A DNA stretch of 64,000 bases from Methylobacterium sp. GTDB lineage: Bacteria > Pseudomonadota > Alphaproteobacteria > Rhizobiales > Beijerinckiaceae. Position numbers and translations under genes: made by a program. The stretch spans positions 1-64,000 of the forward strand of contig PNLY01000021.1 of NCBI GenBank assembly GCA_013823325.1, written 5' to 3'. Below the pieces are notes generated by a model. That model did not search any database and was not told where the DNA came from. It was given only the letters and a program-made list of their open reading frames with translations. Of this stretch, positions 18,351-28,288 are shown piece by piece; the stretch's first letter is position 1, and every line of letters begins with the position of its first letter.

Positions 18351-18371
18351 GCATACTGATAATGAGTATGC
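18351..18371. promoter_or_regulatory. Candidate MarR operator (site 2)
   Basis: GCATACT and AGTATGC form a perfect 7-base inverted repeat with a 7-base spacer, 146 bases before the GTG of the Bug-family gene. It resembles site 1 beside marR. Between it and the GTG (18372-18517) I see only leader sequence. Confidence 0.55.
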
Positions 18372-18517
18372 GTTCTTGTCTCGTCAGGTTAGCCGGCCGA
18401 GCTGCCGATGGCGCTGTTACGTCTGGTGTCGTTCCGTACCGAGATCAGGACCGCAGACGGCCTTTCTCAGCAAATCCGAGAGCCGCGAACAAAGCGGCCC
18501 CATCCGGAGGAAACCAG

Positions 18518-19477
18518 GTGATCATCACACGACGTGCCGCCTTGACCGGGCTTGCGGGTGCTGCGCTCGCGCCCCGTATCGCCTTCGCCCAACGCAAGAT
18601 CGTCAGGCTCATCGTGCCTGCCGCGGCGGGCGGAGCGATCGACGTGATCGGCCGGCTCTATGCCCAGCGCATCGCGCCGGCGCTCGATGAATCCTGGGTG
18701 GTCGAGAACAAGGCTGGCGCTAGCAACACGCTCGGCGCGGCCGAGGTCGCGCGGGCTGCGCCGGATGGGGCGACCTATCTGACCAATGCCGACATCCACA
18801 TCATGGCCAAGCATGTGATGCGCAGCGTGTCCTACGACCCGCTCGCCGATTTCACGCCGATCTCGCGCTTCGCGACCTCGCCGATGGTGCTGATCGGCTC
18901 GATGAAGACGCCGGCTACCATGCAGGCATTGATCGCCGACATGAAGGCGAAGGCGGGCGAATACACCTTCGCCAATTCGGCGCTGGGCAGCATGGGGCAT
19001 CTCGCCACCGAGAGCTTCAAGCGTCGTACTGGTACGAGCGCGGAGCTGGTCAATTACCGCGGCACGGCCCCGGCGATCACCGATGTCGTCGCCGGCCAGG
19101 TGCCGCTGATGGTCGCCCCGCTGGGCTCGGCATTGTCCTTCATCACCGACGGCAAGGTCCGCGCCTTCGCGATCATGGGCGCGCAGCGCAGTGCGCTGCT
19201 GCCGAGCGTGCCGACCGCCGGCGAGCAGGGGCTTTCCGATCTCAACTTCACGCTCTGGTACGGCCTCTGGGGGCCGAAGGGCCTGCCGGCCGAGACCGTG
19301 CAGCGCGTCAACGCGACCGTCCAGGCGGCTTCGAAGGACCGCGAGATCGTCGAGAAGCTGACGGCGCTCGGGGCGGAAGCCGTGACCGAGGACCCGACAA
19401 GCTTCGCCAAGTTCATCGAGGCCGAGATCCAGCGCGCCAATCGCGTGGTCGAGGAAGCCGGTATCAAGCCGGGCTGA
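18518..19477 (+). CDS. Bug/TctC-family tripartite tricarboxylate-type substrate-binding protein
   Basis: The 319-residue secreted protein starts at GTG 18518, which follows a perfect GGAGG. The leader TRRAALTGLAGAALAPRIAFAQ contains a twin-arginine motif, so export may be by Tat. The mature part carries Bug family features (PAAAGGAIDVIGR at the start, VENKAGASN, LVNYRGTAP). No TctA/TctB membrane genes are nearby, so it is an orphan receptor, as is common for this family. Its promoter carries a palindrome like that beside marR, which suggests a role in uptake or sensing of the aromatic substrate. Confidence 0.85.
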   Translation: MIITRRAALTGLAGAALAPRIAFAQRKIVRLIVPAAAGGAIDVIGRLYAQRIAPALDESWVVENKAGASNTLGAAEVARAAPDGATYLTNADIHIMAKHVMRSVSYDPLADFTPISRFATSPMVLIGSMKTPATMQALIADMKAKAGEYTFANSALGSMGHLATESFKRRTGTSAELVNYRGTAPAITDVVAGQVPLMVAPLGSALSFITDGKVRAFAIMGAQRSALLPSVPTAGEQGLSDLNFTLWYGLWGPKGLPAETVQRVNATVQAASKDREIVEKLTALGAEAVTEDPTSFAKFIEAEIQRANRVVEEAGIKPG

Positions 19478-19482
19478 CGGCC

Positions 19483-19505
19483 GCCGGTCCCCGACCGGCC
19501 GGCCT
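19483..19505. terminator. Convergent stem-loop
   Basis: GCCGGTC-CCC-GACCGGC (19483-19499) is a perfect hairpin in the 31-base gap between convergent genes. There is no long T-run, so efficiency as an intrinsic terminator is uncertain. Confidence 0.4.
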
Positions 19506-19508
19506 ATT

Positions 19509-20497
19509 TCACACTGCCGCGCCGGCCAGTTCCTTCTGCCGAATGCAGGCGACGCTGTGGCCCGGGCCGACCTCCTCGATCGCCGGAATCGCGCTGGCGC
19601 AGGCATCGATCACATGCGGGCAGCGCGTGCGGAAGACGCAGCCCGAGGGCGGGTTCAGCGGGCTCGGGATGTCGCCCTTGAGGATGACGCGCTCGCGCTT
19701 GACGCTCGGGTCCGGCACCGGCGCGGCCGAGAGCAGCACCTTGGTGTAGGGGTGGCGCGGATTGGCGTAGACGTCCTGCGCCAGCCCCTTCTCCATGATC
19801 CGGCCGAGATAGAGCACGACGATGTCGTCGCAGAGATACTCGACCACCGAGAGGTCATGGCTGATGAAGACCATGGTCAGGCCGAGTTCGCGCTGCAGCT
19901 CCTGGATCAGGTTGAGCACCTGCGCCTGCACGGAAACGTCGAGCGCCGAGACCGGCTCGTCGGCGATGATCAATTCCGGCTCGACCGCGAGCGCCCGGGC
20001 GATGCCGATGCGTTGGCGTTGCCCGCCGGAAAACTCGTGCGGATAGCGCCTGGCATGGTCGGGATTGAGCCCGACCCGGCCGAGCAGCTCGGCGATCCGC
20101 GCCTCGCGGGCCTTGCCCTTGGCCAGGCCGTGTGTGTCGATCGCCTCGCCGATGATCTCGCCGACGCGCATGCGCGGGTTGAGGCTGGAATAGGGATCCT
20201 GGAAGATGATCTGCAGGCGGCGGCGATAGCCGCGCAGCGCCTTCTCCGGCAGGCCGAACAGGTCGGTGCCGTCGAACACCGCTTCGCCACCGGACGGCTC
20301 GACCAGGCGCAGGATGCAGCGCCCGACCGTGGTCTTGCCCGAGCCGGATTCGCCGACGATGCCGACGATGCTGCCGCGGCGGACCTCGAAGGAGACGTCC
20401 GAGACGGCGCGGACATCGCCAGCGCGGGTCGAGAAGACTTTCTGGAGATTGCGGACGGAGAGCAGCGGCGCGTCCACCGGGACATTGCTTGCAGCAG

Positions 20498-20501
<4 letters not shown>
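19509..20501 (-). CDS. Peptide-type ABC transporter ATP-binding protein (DppF/OppF-like)
   Basis: The 330-residue ATPase has Walker A GESGSGKTT, Q-loop FQDPYSSLNPRM, signature FSGGQRQRIGIARAL, Walker B IIADEPVSALD and H-loop ISHDLS. The C-terminal oligopeptide/dipeptide extension holds the CVFRTRCP cysteine motif found in this family. It overlaps the upstream ATPase gene by 4 bases and is the last gene of the operon. It should pair with the next ATPase to drive the two permeases. Confidence 0.9.
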
Positions 20502-21546
<1,045 letters not shown>

Positions 21547-21550
<4 letters not shown>

Positions 21551-22407
21551 AGATCCTTTCGCAGGCGCGGATCGAGCAGGTCGCGCAGGCCGTCGCCGAC
21601 GAGCTGCAGCGACAGCACGGTCAGCACGATCGCGGCGCCCGGGAACAGCATCATCCAGTCGGCCTGGCCGATATACTGGCGCCCGCCGGCGATCATCGTG
21701 CCCCAGGTCGGGATCTCCGGGCTGACGCCGACGCCGAGGAAGGACAGGCTCGCCTCCGCCAGCATCGCATAGGCGAAGATGAAGGTGGCCTGGACCAGGA
21801 TCGGCGAGACCAGATTGCGCAGGACATGGCGCGTCATGATCTTCCAGGTCGGCACGCCGAGAGCCCGTGCCGCCTCGACATAGGGCAGCTCGCGGATGAT
21901 CAGCGTCGAGGCGCGGACGATGCGGGCGAGGCGCGGCGCATAGACGATGCCGAGCGCGACGATGACGGTCGCGAGCGAGGGGCCGAGCGCCGCGACCAGC
22001 GAGATCGCCAGCAGGATATCGGGGAAGGCCATCATCGCGTCGATGATGCGGGCGATGACGCCGTCGAGCTTGCGGAAGAAGCCGGCCATCAGGCCGAGCG
22101 TGATGCCCAGCACCGCGGCGAGCACGGTCGCCGCCGCGCCGACCAGCAGCGAGAGCTGGCCGGCATAGATGGTGCGGCTGAAGACGTCGCGGCCGAACTC
22201 GTCGGTGCCGAAGAACCAGCGCTCGCTCGGCGGCTTCAGGCGATTGACCACCGAGAGCCGGCTCGGCGAATAGGGCGCGATCAGCGGCGCGAGGATCGCG
22301 AGCAGCGCGATGATCGTGAGGACGATGAGGCCGATCAGCAGCGTCTTGCGCTGCAGGATCAGGCTGGCGAGCCGCGGGCGGCCGGCGGGAGCGGAGGAGG
22401 CGGCCAT
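21547..22407 (-). CDS. Peptide-type ABC transporter permease (DppC/OppC-like)
   Basis: This 286-residue inner-membrane protein has a first membrane segment near residues 21-43, an OppC N-terminal region with GTDEFGRDVFSR, and a permease domain with the EAA loop EAARALGVPTWKIMTRHVLRN. The start ATG overlaps the preceding stop as TGATG. It should form a heterodimer with the DppB-like protein. Confidence 0.9.
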
Positions 22408-23348
22408 CAGTAGCGCACCCTTGGATCGATCGCGAGATAGAGCATGTCGATCAGGAAGTTGATCAGCACATAGAGGGCGGCGATCACCAGCAGCGCGCCC
22501 TGTATGACCGGATAGTCGCGGCGCAGCACCGCCGAGACGACGAGGTTGCCGATGCCGGGCAGGCTGAACACGGTTTCCGTCACCACCGCGCCCGAGATCA
22601 GCAGCGCCGCGGTGAGGCCGACCACCGTCAGCACCGGGATCAGCGCGTTCTTGAAGGCGTGCTTCATCACCACGCCCCATTCGCCCATGCCCTTGGAGCG
22701 GGCGGTGCGGACATAGTCGTCGTTGAGCACGTCGAGCATCGAGGCGCGGGTGAAGCGGGTGATCAGCGCCGAGGAGACGATGCCGAGCGCCAGCGCCGGC
22801 AGGACGAGATGGCGCAGCCGCTCGAGGAAGGAGGCGTCGGGGCCGCCATAGCCGGAGGCCGGCATCCAGCCATAGCGCACGGCGAAGACTTGGATCAGGA
22901 TCAGCCCGAGCCAGAAGCTCGGAATGCTCGCGGCGAACATCGCGAAAGTCGTCGCGACCTGGTCGAACAGCGAGCCGCGCTTATAGGCCGAGAGGATGCC
23001 GACCGGCAGCGCGATCGCGCTGGCGATCAGGATCGAGAACAAGGTGAGGAAGAAGGTCGGCTCGGCCCGCTCGGCGAGAGCGCTGAGCACGGGCATGTTG
23101 AGGAAGATCGACTGGCCGAGATCGCCGCGCAGCAATTGGCCGAGGAAGAGCACGTATTGCGTCGGCAGCGACTGGTCGAGGCCGAGCCGGCTGCGCAGGC
23201 CGGCGATGTCGGCGGCCGTCGCGTCGGGGCCGAGCATAACGGCGGCCGGATCGCCCGGCGCGACGCGGACGATGATGAAGACGATCGTCACGACGGTGAA
23301 CATGACCGCCAGCATGCCGAGGATGCGCTGCATCACATATCGCGTCAT
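22407..23348 (-). CDS. Peptide-type ABC transporter permease (DppB/OppB-like)
   Basis: The 313-residue protein shows the typical DppB start (MTRYVMQRILGMLAVMFTVVTIVF), the VAPGDPA motif after the first membrane segment, and an EAA-like loop (RTARSKGMGEWGVVMKHAFKN). I placed the start at ATG 23348, after a G-rich ribosome site; upstream open frame has no family sequence. The gene lies 109 bases after the binding-protein gene with a strong hairpin between. Confidence 0.9.
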   Translation of the reverse strand: MTRYVMQRILGMLAVMFTVVTIVFIIVRVAPGDPAAVMLGPDATAADIAGLRSRLGLDQSLPTQYVLFLGQLLRGDLGQSIFLNMPVLSALAERAEPTFFLTLFSILIASAIALPVGILSAYKRGSLFDQVATTFAMFAASIPSFWLGLILIQVFAVRYGWMPASGYGGPDASFLERLRHLVLPALALGIVSSALITRFTRASMLDVLNDDYVRTARSKGMGEWGVVMKHAFKNALIPVLTVVGLTAALLISGAVVTETVFSLPGIGNLVVSAVLRRDYPVIQGALLVIAALYVLINFLIDMLYLAIDPRVRY

Positions 23349-23391
23349 CGCCTGCCCCCCTTTTCGTGTTTCTTGAAGCGTTCGTCGCTTG

Positions 23392-23422
23392 CCCGTGGCG
23401 GCGCGCCTGGCGCGGCCACGGG
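23392..23422 (-). other. Strong stem-loop between binding-protein and permease genes
   Basis: CCCGTGGC (23392-23399) pairs with GCCACGGG (23415-23422), and the interior GCGCG/CGCGC extends the stem. No T-run follows on the minus strand, so it is more likely an mRNA-stabilising element protecting the binding-protein transcript than a full terminator. Confidence 0.5.
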
Positions 23423-23457
23423 TCTTGCGCAAGCGGCCTGGCGGCCGCGTCAGCCGC

Positions 23458-24993
23458 TCACGGCTTGAGCGAGGCGTTCCAGAAATACGGCCAGGGCGAG
23501 GCCGTGTAGCCGGCAAGGCGCGGGGCCTTGGCGCTGAGGGCGGCGAAGTCACCAACCTTGTAGAAGGGCACCTCCTCGAAGATCAGCTTCTGTAGGTCTG
23601 CGAAGATGGCGATGCGCTTCTTCTCGTCCGACTCGGCGTTGAGGGCCGAGAGCAGCTTGTTCTTGGCTTCGCTCGCCCACCAGCCGGGATAGCTGTCCGG
23701 CAGCGGCGCGATCAAAGCGGGCTCCGCCAGGAACGGGCTATGGGTGATGAAGATGTCCCACAGGGCCGGCTCGGCGCGTCGCTGCACCAGCGTCGCCCAA
23801 TCGACGACCTGGAGATCGACCTTGAGGCCGGCAGCCTTGAGGTATTCGGCCGCGACCTGCGCCATCTTGTAGTGGAATTCGTATTGCCGGCTGGTCAGGA
23901 TGCGGATCGGGGCGCCGTCATATTTGGCGGTCTTGGCCAGGGCCTTGGCCTTGTCGGCGTCGCCCTGGTTGTAGGCCTTGATGCCGGCGTCGCTGCGCCA
24001 GGCATAGCCCTCCGGGTACATGGCGCCGTCGACCTTGTAGAATTCGGGCTTGCCGAAGGCCGCGGCCAGCATGTCCTCGGCATTGAGCGCCGCCTGGACA
24101 GCCTTGCGCATGTCCTTCGACGTCATCATGCCCTGCTTGTTGTTCATGATGAACATCGGCCAGCCGAAGCCCTGCATCAGCACCGGCTCGGTCTTGGCCT
24201 GGCCCTTCAGCCGGTCGAACGCCTCGACCGGGATCAGGTCGGCGAAGTCGAACTGGCCGGCGAGGGCGCCCTCGACGCGGGTGTTGGCGTCCGGCACCGG
24301 CACGAAGCGGATCTCGTCGAGATACTGCTTGCGCGCGCCGCCGAAGCCGTCGGGCTCGCCCTGGCGCTGCTTGTAGCCGTCGAAGCGGGTCAGCTGGATG
24401 TACTGGTCGGGCTTGCGCTCCTTGAGCTGATAGGGCCCGGTACCGATCACCTCCTTGATCGGGTTCTCCATCTTGTCGGCCGGCATGATCACCGCGGCCG
24501 AGTTGTTGAAGGCGAGCAGCGCGGTCAGCGGCGCGAACGGGGCCTTCAGCGTGATCTTGACCGTCTTGTCGTCGGTGGCCTCGATGGCGGCGATGTTGTC
24601 GGCGACGAGCTTGCCGCGCGAGGCCAGTTCGGTCCAGCGCTTCAGCGAGGCGACGACATCCTGCGCCGTCATCGCCTTGCCGTTGTGGAAGGTGACGCCC
24701 TGGCGCAGCGGGATGGTGTAGATCTTGCCGCCGTCGCTGATCTGCGGAAGCGTCTCGGCCAGCAGCGGCGTCAGCGCCCAGTTCTTGTCGAAGGTGTAGA
24801 GCGTTTCGTAGAAATGCTGGGTGATCATGCCCAGGAGGTCGCCGGCGGCGACCATCGGGTCGAGCGTGTTGGGCTCGCCGATCGTGGCGACGTTGATCGC
24901 GCCGCCCTTCTGCTGGGCGAGAGCAGGCGTCCCCACGCCTGCGACTGCAACGGCGAGCGCCGCTGCGCCGATCCGGGCCAATTTCTGCAACAT
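23458..24993 (-). CDS. Peptide-type ABC transporter substrate-binding protein (DppA/OppA family)
   Basis: This 511-residue protein has a Sec leader (MLQKLARIGAAALAVAVAGVG, cleavage near TPALA-Q) and the SBP_bac_5 fold, with features such as GEPNTLDPM near the N-terminus, YETLYTFD, and the VTFHNGKAMTAQDVVASL segment. ATG 24993 follows GGAGG. The operon pairs it with a creatininase-family hydrolase and an enolase-superfamily enzyme, so its ligand is probably the substrate of those enzymes rather than a general peptide. Confidence 0.88.
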   Translation of the reverse strand: MLQKLARIGAAALAVAVAGVGTPALAQQKGGAINVATIGEPNTLDPMVAAGDLLGMITQHFYETLYTFDKNWALTPLLAETLPQISDGGKIYTIPLRQGVTFHNGKAMTAQDVVASLKRWTELASRGKLVADNIAAIEATDDKTVKITLKAPFAPLTALLAFNNSAAVIMPADKMENPIKEVIGTGPYQLKERKPDQYIQLTRFDGYKQRQGEPDGFGGARKQYLDEIRFVPVPDANTRVEGALAGQFDFADLIPVEAFDRLKGQAKTEPVLMQGFGWPMFIMNNKQGMMTSKDMRKAVQAALNAEDMLAAAFGKPEFYKVDGAMYPEGYAWRSDAGIKAYNQGDADKAKALAKTAKYDGAPIRILTSRQYEFHYKMAQVAAEYLKAAGLKVDLQVVDWATLVQRRAEPALWDIFITHSPFLAEPALIAPLPDSYPGWWASEAKNKLLSALNAESDEKKRIAIFADLQKLIFEEVPFYKVGDFAALSAKAPRLAGYTASPWPYFWNASLKP

Positions 24994-25051
24994 CTTGATT
25001 TCCTCCCTCTCGTTCTTGCCTGTCGTTCTTGAACTCAGTGAGCGGCTTTCG

Positions 25052-25810
25052 TCAGCGCTGTCGGATCGTCTCCACCACATGGGCCAGTTGCGCGACCACG
25101 GCGGCAGTGATGGCCTGCCCCTTCTCGCGGGTGGCGAGCGAAGGGTCGCCGACGACGCCGGTGCCGCCGGACATCTCATGCATCGAGCGGAAGAGGGCGC
25201 CGCGGGCCGGCAGGATCATGTCGGCATTGGCCCAGTCATGGGTCTCGACATAGCTCATGCCTGAGACCAGCGCGGTGCGGACACTTTCGGGCGCGCCGAG
25301 CAGCATCAGCGAGGTCTCGAACTCGCAGGCATGGTTGACGCCGGCAAAGGCGCTCTCGCGGATGGCGCCGAGTTCCTTGGCGGCGAGCCGCCACCAGGTC
25401 AGGAAGGCGACGCGGCAGTCGCGATGCTTCGTGCCGAAAGTCTCCAGCAGCACCTGGCCGATCGCCTGGTTGCCGCCATGGCTGTTGAACAGCACGATGT
25501 TGCGAAAGCCGTGGCGAGCGACGCTTTCAAGGATGTCGCCGACATAGGCCAGGAAGGTCTCGTGGCGGACGCTGAGCGTGCCGGCGAAATCCATATGGTG
25601 CTCGGAGCAGCAGACTTTCACCTGCGGCAGGATCAGGACCCGATCGCCGAGGCGCTGCTCGAGCGCCTGCAGGAAATGGTCGCCGATGACGGCGTCGGTC
25701 TCCAGCGGCAGATGCGGGCCGTGCTGCTCGATCGCGGCGACGTTCAGCACGACCGGGATGTCGCGATCGAGTGCGCCAACCTCGTTGGTCGTCAGGGTTT
25801 CCCAACGCAT
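25052..25810 (-). CDS. Creatininase-family amidohydrolase
   Basis: This 252-residue protein has the creatininase metal motif EQHGPHLPLETDAVIGD (Glu, His and Asp ligands), CSEHHMDFAGTLS and NSHGGN. Known members open amide rings or split amides, including creatininase itself and formamide-type deformylases. ATG 25810 gives a start close to the first strand. It lies 16 bases after the enolase-superfamily gene and before the transport genes, so it probably hydrolyses the imported compound or the product of the neighbouring enzyme. Substrate is unknown. Confidence 0.85.
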   Translation of the reverse strand: MRWETLTTNEVGALDRDIPVVLNVAAIEQHGPHLPLETDAVIGDHFLQALEQRLGDRVLILPQVKVCCSEHHMDFAGTLSVRHETFLAYVGDILESVARHGFRNIVLFNSHGGNQAIGQVLLETFGTKHRDCRVAFLTWWRLAAKELGAIRESAFAGVNHACEFETSLMLLGAPESVRTALVSGMSYVETHDWANADMILPARGALFRSMHEMSGGTGVVGDPSLATREKGQAITAAVVAQLAHVVETIRQR

Positions 25811-25826
25811 GGTGTGAGCTCGCTGT

Positions 25827-26975
25827 TCAGGAAATCGTGCGGCCGCCGACGCGGAAGCGGGCGATGGCGGCTTCGTCGAGGGTGATGCCGAGGCCTGGTC
25901 CCTCATCGGGGATGCGCACATGCGGCGGCTCGAAGGTCAGCGGCTTGGCGAGCAGATCGTGGCTGCGGATCATCCGGCCGAAGATGTCGCTCGGCCAGAC
26001 GCAGCTCTTCGCCGCCGCGGCTTGGTGCACATACATCGCCTCGAGGATGCCGAGATCGACCTCCGAGCCGTGCCAGCAATAGACGCCGGCGGTCGCGGCG
26101 ATGTGGTCGAGCGTCTGGAACTTGGCGAGGCCGCAATTGAAGTTGAAGCCGTCGACCGCGCCATGAGCGATGGCGTTGATCGCGTCATGCGGCCGCTGGC
26201 CCTGATAGACATAGGGCAGCGAGACGTGCAGCACGATCGGGATCGAGGAGAAGCGGCGCAGTTCCGCGAAATCCTGCAGCATCCAACGCGGCAGCGGGTC
26301 TTCGAGCAGGAGGACGTTGCCGACCTTCTCCAGCTCCCGGATGATCGGGCGGGCATTGCCGGAGTTCTCCCAGCGCTGGTTGGGATCGAAGATCACCTTC
26401 ATCCCAGGCGCGTATTCCTTGATGCGCGCGCACCAGCCGGCGACGTCGTCCTCAAGGTCGCATTTGAACTTGATGACCTTGTAGCCCTGCTCGAAATAGC
26501 GCTTCACCCAGGGGCCGACTTCGTCCTGGGTGCGGTGGCTCGACCAGGCGCTGACATTGACGTGGTCACGGATGGCGCCGCCGAGCAGGCGGTGCATCGG
26601 CACGCCGAGGGTCTTGGCATAGGCGTCCCAGATCACGCATTCGAAGCCGTCATATTCGCGGCAGAGCGGCAGCGGCAGGTCCTGGAGCGGCAGGTCGAAC
26701 ACCGACTGGCCGAGCAGGTTGGCGCAGATCGCCTCGATGCGCGGCCATTCATGGTCGCGGTAGAACTCGCCGATGCCGACGACGCCGTTCTTCAGGGTCA
26801 TCCGGACGATGAGCTTGGGCAATTCGTCGAACTGCACGCTCCAGCTCGCCTTGCCGCCGACGGGCAGCATGTGCAGGGGCTTGGCCAGGCTGTCCGAGTT
26901 GATCACCCCGGGGTGGGCGGGAACCACGACCTCGTCGAACTGGAAGGAAACGATCGTTCCGTCGGCAGATTGCAT
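25827..26975 (-). CDS. Mandelate racemase/muconate lactonizing-type enolase-superfamily enzyme, divergent active site
   Basis: The protein (382 residues from ATG 26975; ATG 27005 would add ten) has the capping domain and barrel of the MR/MLE group. Visible are the KxK base motif on strand 2 (VIKFKCD), the metal Asp on strand 3 (VIFDPNQRW), the metal Glu on strand 4 (LLLEDPLPRW) and a late His (CWHGSEVDLGI). The third metal ligand, usually Glu or Asp on strand 5, appears replaced in IPIVLHVSLPY, and the usual strand 6 acid is in a FNFNCG context. It likely abstracts a proton alpha to a carboxylate; substrate unknown. Confidence 0.8.
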   Translation of the reverse strand: MQSADGTIVSFQFDEVVVPAHPGVINSDSLAKPLHMLPVGGKASWSVQFDELPKLIVRMTLKNGVVGIGEFYRDHEWPRIEAICANLLGQSVFDLPLQDLPLPLCREYDGFECVIWDAYAKTLGVPMHRLLGGAIRDHVNVSAWSSHRTQDEVGPWVKRYFEQGYKVIKFKCDLEDDVAGWCARIKEYAPGMKVIFDPNQRWENSGNARPIIRELEKVGNVLLLEDPLPRWMLQDFAELRRFSSIPIVLHVSLPYVYQGQRPHDAINAIAHGAVDGFNFNCGLAKFQTLDHIAATAGVYCWHGSEVDLGILEAMYVHQAAAAKSCVWPSDIFGRMIRSHDLLAKPLTFEPPHVRIPDEGPGLGITLDEAAIARFRVGGRTIS

Positions 26976-27021
26976 GGCTTGGCTCGTCTTCTGTCGTTGG
27001 CGCATGACGCGGCGCCCGGCT

Positions 27022-27038
27022 ATGTAGCTAAATTACAT
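27022..27038. promoter_or_regulatory. Candidate RpiR operator, proximal site
   Basis: ATGTA-N7-TACAT, a perfect 5-base inverted repeat, lies about 47 bases before ATG 26975 of the enolase-type gene. It shares 13 of 17 positions with a second site at 27249-27265. The form resembles the TGTA...TACA sites of HexR/RpiR-type regulators. Confidence 0.5.
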
Positions 27039-27248
27039 TTATTGTCAATCAAGAAGATGAAAGCCTGTGCGATTTGCTCGGGTGCGCCTTGATGGAGAGG
27101 CGCTTGCACATGCCTTCAGGGTGCCATCGGAGGTCTGCTCTTTGGCGAGACTGTACAGTTTATCGTGTTGAAATAGTTATCTATTGACGCGATTTCTCCC
27201 ATGGAAGGCTCGCGCCGAGCGACCTCGTTCCCTTCACTGGAACTGAAA

Positions 27249-27265
27249 ATGTAGTAAAATTACCA
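27249..27265. promoter_or_regulatory. Candidate RpiR operator, distal site
   Basis: ATGTAGTAAAATTACCA matches the proximal site over the core ATGTAG--AAATTAC. It lies just after the rpiR stop, at the far end of the gap upstream of the enolase-type gene. The intervening 27039-27248 is AT-rich leader without an open frame. Confidence 0.5.
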
Positions 27266-27274
27266 AAACTGAGA

Positions 27275-28159
27275 TCAATCGCCGATCGGCTGACCGTCGG
27301 TGCTGCCGTGCAGGGCGATCAGGGTGGCGCGGGCGCGCCAGAGCTTCTTCGAGACGATCTTCATGCGGCGGGCGCCCAGCAGCGTCGCCATGCAGTCGAG
27401 CAGGAAGAGCTGCCCGTAGCGGCCGCGGTTGGGCATGTAGAAGAACTTCTCCTCGTCGAAGGCCTGCAGCGGCACCAGCACGCTGGCGAGTTCGGCGAGC
27501 GGGCTCGGCGGATGGGTGACCGCGACGACCCCGGCGCCCTGGCTGCGGGCGATCTCGGCGCTGTCGAGCAGCGAACGCGGCTTGCCGGTAACCGAGAAGA
27601 TCAGGAGCACATCCTCGGGCCCGCAGGTCGCGGCCATGACGCGCTGCTGATAGGGGTCGGCGGTCGAGGAGGCCGCCACGTCGAGGCGGAACAGCCGGTT
27701 CTCCGCCTCGGCGGCGACATTGGCCGAGCTGCCGCCGACGCCGAAGCAGAACACCCGGCGGGCCTTGTCGAGCACGTCGACGGCCGCTTCGATCGCCTGC
27801 GGATCATGGTCGTTGAAGGCCATGGCCAGTGCCTGCACTGTCGCATTGTAGACGTGCTCGGCGACCTCGTTGCCGGTATCGGCCGGCTGCTGGCGCTCGG
27901 CGGCGAGATACATCCGGCCGATCGCGTATTCCTGCGCCAGCCGGATCTTGAAGTCGGTGAAGCCGTCGCAGCCCATGCGGCGGGCGAAGCGCACCACCGT
28001 CGGTTCGCTGACCTGCGCCTGCGTGGCGAGGTCGCGCGTGCTGATCCGGGCGGCGCCGTCGATGTCGCTGAGAATAGTCTCGGCGACGCTGCGCTCGGCC
28101 CGGTTCATCTCGGGCGCTTCGAGCCGCATGCGATCGATCAGGCTGGTCACGTGGCGCAT
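27275..28159 (-). CDS. MurR/RpiR-family transcriptional regulator
   Basis: The 294-residue protein has an N-terminal RpiR helix-turn-helix (ISTRDLATQAQVSEPTVVRFARRMGCDGFTDFK) and a SIS domain (FCFGVGGSSANVAAEAENRL, then LLIFSVTGKPRSLLDSAEIARSQGAGVVAVT). ATG 28159 is chosen for its AGGA and fit to family length; in-frame starts at 28198 and 28222 exist. It sits upstream of the enolase-creatininase-Dpp operon in the same direction and two RpiR-like sites lie in the gap, so it probably controls that operon in response to a phosphorylated or related ligand. Confidence 0.88.
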   Translation of the reverse strand: MRHVTSLIDRMRLEAPEMNRAERSVAETILSDIDGAARISTRDLATQAQVSEPTVVRFARRMGCDGFTDFKIRLAQEYAIGRMYLAAERQQPADTGNEVAEHVYNATVQALAMAFNDHDPQAIEAAVDVLDKARRVFCFGVGGSSANVAAEAENRLFRLDVAASSTADPYQQRVMAATCGPEDVLLIFSVTGKPRSLLDSAEIARSQGAGVVAVTHPPSPLAELASVLVPLQAFDEEKFFYMPNRGRYGQLFLLDCMATLLGARRMKIVSKKLWRARATLIALHGSTDGQPIGD

Positions 28160-28288
28160 CGTCCTGTTCCCGGCGTTCGCAACTGCGGCGCCACGCATGT
28201 CTTGATCTGCGTGTCTTGGCATGTGTGGGCGGATTCGGCCAAGCCAAGGCCTTCGACGCGCTATCGTAAGCGCTTGTTCCCCCGCGTG

